DNA of 12,120 nt, from assembly GCA_964554385.1 (NCBI GenBank), contig CAZKOM010000068.1, forward strand, positions 1-12,120. Reading direction: 5' to 3'. The position numbers were made by a program, and so were the translations under genes. The stretch comes from JAGKXC01 sp964554385. GTDB taxonomy: Bacteria; Bacteroidota; Bacteroidia; NS11-12g; UBA955. Shown in pieces: positions 6,986 to 12,120 of the stretch; the stretch's first letter is position 1, and each line of letters starts with the position of its first letter. Under the pieces are notes generated by a model. It worked only from the letters and a program-made list of their open reading frames with translations. It was not told the DNA's origin and searched no databases.

Positions 6986-7887
6986 TAGGGTTTAATAACG
7001 TAATCAAACACCCCATCCTTTTTGGATATTCGAACAAAATTATCACACGCTTGATTTTCGAAAGGATCGAATTCTACTTTCGCCGATAAAGCATCGTCTA
7101 AAAATCCACACTGAATCGAACCTGAGATTGGGGAGTTATTGCATCCCGCTTCAAGTTTTCGTAGCAATGGTGTCACTATGTTGTATTGGGCCGAAGTCTC
7201 GATAGCATTGTTGTCTGTAAAGGCTTTAACCCCTATATTCCCCGTAATTTGGAAATCATTTCCCCAAACTTTAGTCACATTGGACGTTGTTAAACAATTA
7301 TATTCCAACAATCCATCAAATTCAACTTCCGCTTCTGCACCATCAAATATTTTTAGCGATTTGATTTCGATTTTAACGGCATTGGAAGAAATCCTTGTTA
7401 ATAATAAATCTCCAGTAAAGAGGTGGTCGTCTTCTGTTGAAGAACAAAAGGGGGATTCAATTTTCACTTCTGCTTGCGCACCGATTTCCTTGAAATATTT
7501 ATCAATTCTAAATTCAATCGTACCGTATCTCCATCGATTATCAGCAGAAATTCCTGCATTTTTTGCCTCCACCAAGGTACCGAAATTTAAATCGAAACGA
7601 ATTTCATCACCGTCATAAAATACTGAATCTTTGGCATCCATCGAAACAACCTTTCCCAACGACAATCCATTCCAATTTTCAGGTATGCCTGTACCCTGGA
7701 TTTGCTCACAGACATCTAAACTAAATTCCAACATGGAATAGAGATCATTGCACTGTTCTAATTCCAAATACTCTCCATTATCCTTTTTGCTATTATCAAC
7801 TGGGTTAATGTTTTCGCATGAACTAATCAGCGTTATCAGTAATAAAATAACTGCCGTGATCGTTCTGGAAAGAAAATTAGGCCCCAT
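6985..7887 (-). CDS. Lipoprotein of unknown function (first of a coupled pair)
   Basis: This 300-residue protein has a clear lipoprotein signal (AVILLLITLISSC; Cys24 after LISS), followed by a polar linker to about residue 45. The body alternates polar and hydrophobic residues as in beta-sandwich proteins. Landmarks are DLNFGTLVEAKNAGISADNRWRYG (99-122), a Cys at 249 followed by PISGSI (253-258), Cys260, and FDPFENQACDN (273-283) ahead of the end FDYVIKP. These resemble a recurrent pattern of unnamed Bacteroidota lipoproteins (an FGxG...R.G module and a C-terminal FG...CDN module). The downstream lipoprotein carries matching landmarks, so the two are probably diverged paralogues. The gene has its own promoter box 25 bases upstream and is therefore likely transcribed apart from the aminotransferase gene. 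No function can be assigned. Confidence 0.85.
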   Translation of the reverse strand: MGPNFLSRTITAVILLLITLISSCENINPVDNSKKDNGEYLELEQCNDLYSMLEFSLDVCEQIQGTGIPENWNGLSLGKVVSMDAKDSVFYDGDEIRFDLNFGTLVEAKNAGISADNRWRYGTIEFRIDKYFKEIGAQAEVKIESPFCSSTEDDHLFTGDLLLTRISSNAVKIEIKSLKIFDGAEAEVEFDGLLEYNCLTTSNVTKVWGNDFQITGNIGVKAFTDNNAIETSAQYNIVTPLLRKLEAGCNNSPISGSIQCGFLDDALSAKVEFDPFENQACDNFVRISKKDGVFDYVIKP

Positions 7888-7912
7888 GGATTGTGTTTAC
7901 CAATAGATATAA

Positions 7913-7920
7913 CAAATATA
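7913..7920 (-). promoter_or_regulatory. Promoter -7 box for the lipoprotein pair
   Basis: The minus strand reads TATATTTG, a full match to TAnnTTTG, 25 bases before the ATG at 7887 in the 46-base gap after the aminotransferase stop. No TTG is seen 17-21 bases further upstream, so the -33 part is missing or weak. Confidence 0.55.
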
Positions 7921-7933
7921 AAACGATTATCCC

Positions 7934-9133
7934 CTAGTTTGCATTGATAAAATTTAACTCTTCTAGAATTACTTGGCAACAATTACGTATTTCTTCTTCT
8001 GTAATAGTTAAAGGCGGGCAAATTCTAAATCGATCGGCAGCAAATAAAAACCAATCAGTAAAAATGCCCCTATTTAATAATTTTCGAATCAGCTGAATAA
8101 CCTTTTCTGACGATGATAATTTTACCGATAACAGCAGTCCTATTCCATCAACGGAGTGAATCTCCGGATGATTCAGCAATTGCTTAAACAATGAACCTTT
8201 CTGCTGAACATCAACTAAATTTATTTCAGATAACAGCACGTTTAACGCCGCATTTCCCGCTGCAGCAGATAATGGATGTCCTCCAAAAGTTGTAATATGA
8301 CCTAAAACAGGATTGTACGAAAACTGCTGCATCAAATGTTTACCAGCAACCATCGCCCCCATGGGTAAGCCACCGCCAAGGGCTTTTCCTAATACTAGAA
8401 TATCGGGGATTATTTGGTAATGTTGGAATGCAAATAACGCTCCTGTTCTACCAAAACCCGTTTGAATCTCATCAAAAATAAGTAACACACAATGTTCATC
8501 GCACAAGGTGCGTAATTTCGATAGAAAACTAACACTGGCTTCCGTTGTGCCTTTTTCAGCTTGAATGAGTTCTACAACCACACCGGCTATTTTTTCCCAT
8601 GGAATATTTGCTAAGGAATTGGTATCATTTTGATTGATAAAATACACCGAGCCCAGCAATGGCTTATAAGGATCGGTAAAGTAGGCATCGCTCATCAAGC
8701 TAAGAGGGCCCTGGGTAGAACCATGATAAGCCTGTGTTTGAGCAACAAATCCCCATTTCCCTGTAACTCGTTTTGCCAATTTCATCGCCGCATCAATTGC
8801 CTCGGCACCCGAATTCGTGAAGTACACGTTGTTAAGCGATTCCGGCAAAATATCAACCAACGACTTCCCATATTCCGATTGTTTGCTTTGCACCACTTCT
8901 CCATATACCATTACATGCAAGTGCTTGTGCAGCTGTTCTTCTACAGCGGATATTACTTGAGGATGTTGATGGCCGATATTACATACACTAATACCTGCAA
9001 TAAGATCCAAATATGCTTTCCCTGTGCTATCATATAAATAATTGCCGTTTGCCGAAGCAATTTCTAATGCCATTGGTTCTGGACTAGTTTGAGCCAAATA
9101 TTGTAGAAATTGGGATTTAGGATTAGAAAGCAT
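7934..9133 (-). CDS. Class III PLP-dependent aminotransferase (acetylornithine/ornithine type)
   Basis: This 399-residue protein has the usual length and all landmarks of class III (fold type I) aminotransferases: cofactor-phosphate loop NSGAEA (107-112), the aromatic-His pair YH (136-137) that stacks on PLP, IFDEIQTGFGRTG (219-231) with Asp221 contacting the pyridine nitrogen, Lys250 in LVLGKALGGG as the Schiff-base lysine, TTFGGHPLSAAA (281-292) and the C-terminal RICPPLTIT. Such enzymes move an amino group between an omega-amine or amino acid and 2-oxoglutarate, using PLP in the cytoplasm. The closest named relatives are ArgD, RocD and the generic 'aspartate aminotransferase family protein' of Bacteroidota. 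Substrate choice cannot be read here, and no arginine or proline genes lie alongside. It is probably transcribed alone, from a promoter box at the end of the HU terminator. Confidence 0.9.
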   Translation of the reverse strand: MLSNPKSQFLQYLAQTSPEPMALEIASANGNYLYDSTGKAYLDLIAGISVCNIGHQHPQVISAVEEQLHKHLHVMVYGEVVQSKQSEYGKSLVDILPESLNNVYFTNSGAEAIDAAMKLAKRVTGKWGFVAQTQAYHGSTQGPLSLMSDAYFTDPYKPLLGSVYFINQNDTNSLANIPWEKIAGVVVELIQAEKGTTEASVSFLSKLRTLCDEHCVLLIFDEIQTGFGRTGALFAFQHYQIIPDILVLGKALGGGLPMGAMVAGKHLMQQFSYNPVLGHITTFGGHPLSAAAGNAALNVLLSEINLVDVQQKGSLFKQLLNHPEIHSVDGIGLLLSVKLSSSEKVIQLIRKLLNRGIFTDWFLFAADRFRICPPLTITEEEIRNCCQVILEELNFINAN

Positions 9134-9172
9134 TGAACGTATTGGCTAATAATTTTTTAAGATGAATCGACA

Positions 9173-9180
9173 CAAAAATA
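9173..9180 (-). promoter_or_regulatory. Possible promoter -7 box for the aminotransferase gene
   Basis: The minus strand reads TATTTTTG, matching TAnnTTTG, 39 bases before the ATG at 9133. It forms the end of the T-rich tail of the HU terminator, so a chance match in T-rich DNA is possible. No TTG lies at -33; that position is inside the terminator stem. Confidence 0.4.
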
Positions 9181-9210
9181 AAAAAGGCTGCCTAAAGAAG
9201 CAGCCTTTTT
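9173..9210 (-). terminator. Intrinsic terminator of the HU gene
   Basis: A perfect 11-bp stem (9181-9191 with 9200-9210, AAAAAGGCTGC and its complement) encloses an 8-base loop. On the minus strand it ends in a T-rich tail (TTTTTTATTTTTG counting the stem's last bases). It begins 17 bases after the HU stop. The T-run on the opposite strand is also present, but no plus-strand gene needs it. Confidence 0.93.
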
Positions 9211-9227
9211 CACGATTTTCTAATAGC

Positions 9228-9497
9228 TTACAATGCGCTGTTTAATTCAGCACCTGCTTTAAAGCGTACAACTTTTTTAGCAGGGATATTGATTTCCGCA
9301 CCTGTTTGTGGGTTTCTTCCTTTACGAGCCTCTCTGCTGCTTACAGAGAAAGTACCGAATCCTACTAAAATAACTTTGTCACCACTCTTCATTGCGCTAG
9401 TAGCAGAGCTTAAAAAGCTGTTCAAAGCGGCAGTAGCCTGAGCCTTGGAGATACCAGCGTCGCTGGCCATCTTTCCGATCAAATCTGATTTGTTCAT
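9228..9497 (-). CDS. hup: HU family DNA-binding protein
   Basis: This 89-residue protein has the exact size of HU. The N-terminal helices (MNKSDLIGKMASDAGISKAQATAALNSF...) form the dimer core. The signature VGFGTFSV (45-52) follows, then SREARKGRNPQTGAEINIPA, the beta-arm that wraps DNA and carries the intercalating proline in RNPQTG. The C-terminus VVRFKAGAELNSAL completes the fold. HU dimers bend and compact DNA and assist replication, recombination and transcription. The gene is monocistronic: a strong promoter with -33 and -7 elements lies upstream and a textbook terminator downstream. IHF is a paralogous alternative, but the sequence is plain HU. Confidence 0.97.
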   Translation of the reverse strand: MNKSDLIGKMASDAGISKAQATAALNSFLSSATSAMKSGDKVILVGFGTFSVSSREARKGRNPQTGAEINIPAKKVVRFKAGAELNSAL

Positions 9498-9528
9498 GAG
9501 TTTCGTTTTGCGTTTAAAGTTTATGTTC

Positions 9529-9558
9529 CAAAAGTAATTATTGATTTCAGTTTGTCAA
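9529..9558 (-). promoter_or_regulatory. Bacteroidota-type promoter of the HU gene
   Basis: On the minus strand a TTG (9558-9556) is followed after exactly 19 bases by TACTTTTG (9536-9529). This matches the Bacteroidota housekeeping promoter consensus TTG-N19-TAnnTTTG in both elements. The -7 box ends 31 bases before the ATG, which leaves a leader of about 25 bases. It is the best promoter in the window. Confidence 0.8.
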
Positions 9559-9580
9559 GTAGTGAAATTACTCATGACAA
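9552..9580. repeat. Interrupted inverted repeat over the HU -33 element
   Basis: TTGTCA (9552-9557) pairs with TGACAA (9575-9580), and inside it AGTA (9558-9561) pairs with TACT (9569-9572). This gives 10 paired positions with a 2-base bulge around a 7-base loop. It covers the -33 TTG of the HU promoter. It has no T-run, so an operator is more likely than a terminator. Confidence 0.45.
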
Positions 9581-9600
9581 CCATACTTATTCACTAATAA

Positions 9601-9626
9601 TTAACATTTGTGTGTTAAGTTAACAC
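9601..9626. repeat. Nested TTAACA/TGTTAA inverted repeats downstream of aroK
   Basis: TTAACA (9601-9606), TGTTAA (9613-9618) and TTAACA (9620-9625) alternate. GTGTTAA and TTAACAC (9612-9626) form a 15-base palindrome about one central base. The site begins 5 bases past the aroK stop. A T-run of four exists only on the plus-strand side, so it is a poor terminator for aroK. It might be a protein-binding site. Confidence 0.4.
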
Positions 9627-9631
9627 TTTTA

Positions 9632-10141
9632 CTATCCAACCAATTGATTTACAGCCATATACAAAAAATCCGTTGGTTCTGGCTTATTCCAAATAATTTT
9701 AGCTTCTGAGTAAAAATTAGCCCTATATTCCTGCATTTCTAACAATTTATTAAGGATTTCTACCCCTGAAAGCCCTTTAAAATAGGGTCTTTGCAGTGGT
9801 TGAGAGGAAATTCTATCGGCTAAAATTCCAATTTCTGTATTTAGGTATAAGGTTAAGCCATTGCTTTTCATCCATTCCATATTATTAAAATGCACCGCTG
9901 TACCTCCACCGCAGCTGACAACAACATTGGATAAATTCTTAGTATTCAGCAGAGCAACCTGTTCTGCTTCTCTAAACGCATCCTCACCTAGCACCTCAAA
10001 TGCTAAATTAATATTCATGCCTAAGTTTTGCTCAATTACATCGTCTAAATCCATCCATTCCCAACCCAATTTTCGGGCTAACCATCGGGCTGTGGTTGAT
10101 TTACCGGATGCGGGCATTCCCACAAGATACACTTTATTCAT
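9632..10141 (-). CDS. aroK: Shikimate kinase
   Basis: This 169-residue protein has the normal family length. Shikimate kinase transfers phosphate from ATP to shikimate 3-OH, the fifth step of the chorismate (aromatic amino acid) pathway, in the cytoplasm. The Walker A loop is GMPASGKST (8-16, Lys14). The shikimate-binding Asp is in MDLDD (30-34). FREAE (56-60) supplies the substrate-binding Arg57, CGGG (77-80) forms the glycine triad, and QPLQRPYF (114-121) with Arg118 is the lid. A further Arg140 follows in EYRANFY. The start ATG overlaps the stop of the ABC permease (ATGAATAA, 8 bases), so it is the last gene of that operon, probably translationally coupled. No other aromatic-pathway genes are nearby. 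Confidence 0.96.
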   Translation of the reverse strand: MNKVYLVGMPASGKSTTARWLARKLGWEWMDLDDVIEQNLGMNINLAFEVLGEDAFREAEQVALLNTKNLSNVVVSCGGGTAVHFNNMEWMKSNGLTLYLNTEIGILADRISSQPLQRPYFKGLSGVEILNKLLEMQEYRANFYSEAKIIWNKPEPTDFLYMAVNQLVG

Positions 10142-11174
10142 ACTTTATTCGAGGATCAATCCAAACATACAACAGTTCCGTACACAGATGCAATACAAAA
10201 AACACACAAGCTGTGAATAAAACACCTCCCATGATTACAGGAAAGTCGCTTTGCTGCAATGCTTCAATTGTAACTTTTCCTAATCCCTTCCATTGAAAAA
10301 TATATTCGGTGAAAAAAGAACCGGCCAATAAACTGCTGAACCATCCGCCAACACTGGTAACCAAGGGATTTAATGCATTGGGGAATGCGTGTTTCCAAAT
10401 TGACTTATTAAACGACAATCCTTTTGCCCTTGCTGTGCGTACAAAATCTTGGTCAAGTACTTCTACCATGGTATTTCTTGTTAATTGCACAAAAACAGCA
10501 AGCGGTCTTATACCTAATGAAATAGCAGGCAAAATTAAATTTTTCCATTGAATTTGAGTTGTTTCACCTAAATCATCCAATTCCCAAAAACTGCCTGTCA
10601 TTGATAGCCCTGTATACTGAGACCATACAAAACCAAACAACCAAGAAAATATCATGGCACTAAAAAACGAAGGAACGGAAATCCCAACCGCACTGAGCCA
10701 AACCAAGCTATTATCTAAGAAGCTACCTTTATTTACTGCGGCAAAAACACCAATGGGAATCCCCAAGACCAATGCAAACAGCATGGAGGCTACCGCCAGT
10801 ACTACGGTTCCCCAGAATGCGTCCACAAGCGTAGATGAAACGGGTTGTTTCGTTTGAAACGACGTTCTCAAATACGGCAATTTCAGCCAAAGTTGGTATG
10901 ATTTCAAGGGAACAGCCATTCCTTGTAAATAAACCAATTTGGGCGAATTAGATTTATAAATGGAAACAGGCGATAAATCATTTAGATAGTTAAGTAGTTG
11001 CAATGATAGCGGTTTATCCAATCCCAATTCTGCTTCAATGGCCGCTTTGGTTTTAGGATCCGTTCGATCCGAAACCAAATTATCGCTTGCGTTAGGTAAA
11101 GCCTGAAATAAAAAAAATATAAACACCACCAATCCCAATAAAATGAAAAAGAAATTGGCCAGTTTACCCCTCAT
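10134..11174 (-). CDS. DppB/OppB-type ABC transporter permease
   Basis: This 346-residue inner-membrane protein has the layout of the peptide/nickel ABC permease family. The first helix (about 8-25) is followed by a periplasmic stretch with ELGLDKPLSLQLLNYL (49-64) and a further insert to about residue 115. Five helices then follow, at roughly 118-147, 155-182, 211-231, 272-294 and 312-338. The cytoplasmic EAA loop, which contacts the ATPase, is DFVRTARAKGL (243-253) followed by HAFPNALNP. The fold is intact and ends in WIDPRIKYE, as in DppB. No second permease, ATPase or binding-protein gene is adjacent in the window, so the partners must be encoded elsewhere. The start lies 6 bases after the BT_3928-type gene. 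Substrate (peptide, nickel or other) cannot be inferred. Confidence 0.9.
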   Translation of the reverse strand: MRGKLANFFFILLGLVVFIFFLFQALPNASDNLVSDRTDPKTKAAIEAELGLDKPLSLQLLNYLNDLSPVSIYKSNSPKLVYLQGMAVPLKSYQLWLKLPYLRTSFQTKQPVSSTLVDAFWGTVVLAVASMLFALVLGIPIGVFAAVNKGSFLDNSLVWLSAVGISVPSFFSAMIFSWLFGFVWSQYTGLSMTGSFWELDDLGETTQIQWKNLILPAISLGIRPLAVFVQLTRNTMVEVLDQDFVRTARAKGLSFNKSIWKHAFPNALNPLVTSVGGWFSSLLAGSFFTEYIFQWKGLGKVTIEALQQSDFPVIMGGVLFTACVFFVLHLCTELLYVWIDPRIKYE

Positions 11175-11180
11175 ACCTAT

Positions 11181-12120
11181 TTACTTATTTTGATTTTTTC
11201 GCAAAAACACTAAATACTCTGATTTAAGTTCCGTTAAAGCCTCCCCCATTACTTCTTTGGGATCTTCTGGCAACCAATAACCGCTCCATTTATTTAAAAC
11301 CGTGGCCCCTTTAAACAAGTATAAGGTAGGATTATATCTAGCCATGGTTAACAACATTTTTTGATCGGCCTGAACAAATTTAAACGGCAATTTATGTCTA
11401 TCGGCAAACTGAGTACAAAACTCTGGACCCGTTGCTGTTAACGCCCAAAATTTGGTTTTACCATATTGGTTGTAATTGCCATAAGCATAGGAACCTAAAT
11501 GAATTAATTGTTGCAACTGGCTGGTATCCATTTTATCTAGGTATGGAACCACTAAAACGAATTGCAAGCCTTTATGATTTAAAAAGCTATCCTTTAAGTC
11601 CTGTCCTGTGTTGGCATCAACTATAGAAAAGTCATGGATTGGCGACTTATATCCTTCAATCACAACGCGTTGATCGCGTCTAGAATACACCCAGCCTGCT
11701 TCCGAATATTTCGTGTATTCTGCGGTAGAAACCGTAACAGAATCGTTGCCCTTCTTTAATATCCACCGTAATTCTATAGAATCCGATGCTCTTTGTCCTG
11801 GCGGAACATAGGTCATTATCTCTTGGATATTATTACCGATTTTATAGGGTAAAAAGTCCCAAACCGGTAAAAAATGAAAACAATACACTCCAAAACTCAC
11901 GGTTAACGCAGACAACAATACCATGGTTTTATTCCCAAAAGGCGAAGAAAAAAACGGCACATTGTATTTTCGTAATCCAAATAATACTGCTGTTAGTATA
12001 GATAATACTACGTCCTTGTAAAAAGAATGCCAAGGTTTTAGCTTTAAAAAATCACCAAAACAACCGCAATCGGTCACCTTATTATAATAAGCACTGTACC
12101 AGGTTAGGAAAGTAAAAAAC
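11181..12120 (-). CDS. BT_3928-type DoxX/MauE-like membrane protein, start outside window
   Basis: The frame is open to the window edge, so the N-terminus is missing; 312 residues are visible. A GTG at 12077 falls inside the conserved region and is not the likely start. The visible part begins with the end of a membrane helix (FFTFLTWYSAYYN), then VTDCGCFGDFLKLKPW, the Cys-rich DCGCFGD motif of DoxX/MauE-like proteins, followed by two more helices (about VVLSILTAVLFGL and MVLLSALTVSFGVYCFHFL) and FLPYKIGNNI. The C-terminal half is periplasmic in character and resembles a thioredoxin-like fold (FVLVVPYLDKMDTSQ and NPTLYLFKGATVLNKWSG) but lacks a CxxC. From memory this matches the 'BT_3928 family' of Bacteroidota, whose role is unknown; redox or envelope assembly is a guess. 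It is the first visible gene of an operon with the ABC permease and aroK. Confidence 0.85.
   Translation of the reverse strand, partial: FFTFLTWYSAYYNKVTDCGCFGDFLKLKPWHSFYKDVVLSILTAVLFGLRKYNVPFFSSPFGNKTMVLLSALTVSFGVYCFHFLPVWDFLPYKIGNNIQEIMTYVPPGQRASDSIELRWILKKGNDSVTVSTAEYTKYSEAGWVYSRRDQRVVIEGYKSPIHDFSIVDANTGQDLKDSFLNHKGLQFVLVVPYLDKMDTSQLQQLIHLGSYAYGNYNQYGKTKFWALTATGPEFCTQFADRHKLPFKFVQADQKMLLTMARYNPTLYLFKGATVLNKWSGYWLPEDPKEVMGEALTELKSEYLVFLRKNQNK

Noticed and set aside
7139..7618. Plus-strand open frame of 159 codons
   Set aside because: It lies fully inside the minus-strand lipoprotein gene, has no recognisable domain, and its composition is that of an antisense shadow.
8630..9037. Plus-strand open frame of 135 codons
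   Set aside because: It is antisense to the conserved core of the aminotransferase and has no family features.
12075..12077. GTG at 12077 as the start of the BT_3928-type protein
   Set aside because: The frame stays open to the window edge with membrane-helix sequence, and the codon falls within the conserved DCGCFG region, so the gene is partial.

Overview
The window comes from the chromosome of a Bacteroidota bacterium, most likely of the Flavobacteriales or a close relative. The signs are an AT-rich sequence, a secreted protein with a type IX secretion (Por) C-terminal sorting domain, a DoxX/BT_3928-type protein, promoter boxes of the Bacteroidota type (TAnnTTTG) and no clear Shine-Dalgarno sequences. 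Genus cannot be read from the sequence. Eleven of the twelve genes lie on the minus strand, so the layout reads best from high to low coordinates. Coding density is high, and no gene-free stretch exceeds about 135 bases.

Right end (12120 to 9632): one compact operon. It holds the 3' part of a BT_3928-type DoxX-like membrane protein (its start lies outside the window), a DppB/OppB-type ABC permease 6 bases later, and shikimate kinase (aroK), which overlaps the permease by 8 bases. Next comes a separate HU DNA-binding protein gene. It has the best promoter in the window (TTG, 19 bases, TAnnTTTG) and a textbook intrinsic terminator. A class III PLP aminotransferase follows, whose likely promoter box abuts the HU terminator.

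Middle (7887 to 4542): a pair of translationally coupled, distantly similar lipoproteins of unknown role sits behind its own promoter box. It converges, across a hairpin, on the only plus-strand gene, a small stand-alone HsdR-N-like PD-(D/E)xK protein. That gene is divergent from holA (DNA polymerase III delta subunit), with only 20 bases between them.

Left end (4459 to 1): a large secreted Asp-box (BNR) protein with a T9SS sorting tail and its own terminator. It is followed by a three-gene unit: a small two-helix membrane protein, a PstS-like substrate-binding lipoprotein overlapping it by 8 bases, and a secreted TPR protein cut by the window edge. PstS-like and TPR genes in this order often lie behind exbB-exbD-tonB genes in Bacteroidota (from memory), but none of those is here.

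Most of the window is ordinary housekeeping and envelope genes. I found no mobile element, CRISPR array, tRNA, rRNA or clear new defence or biosynthetic system. The points worth a second look are regulatory (terminators merging with the next promoter, dyads upstream of HU), the uncharacterised lipoprotein pair, the orphan permease and the PstS/TPR unit.
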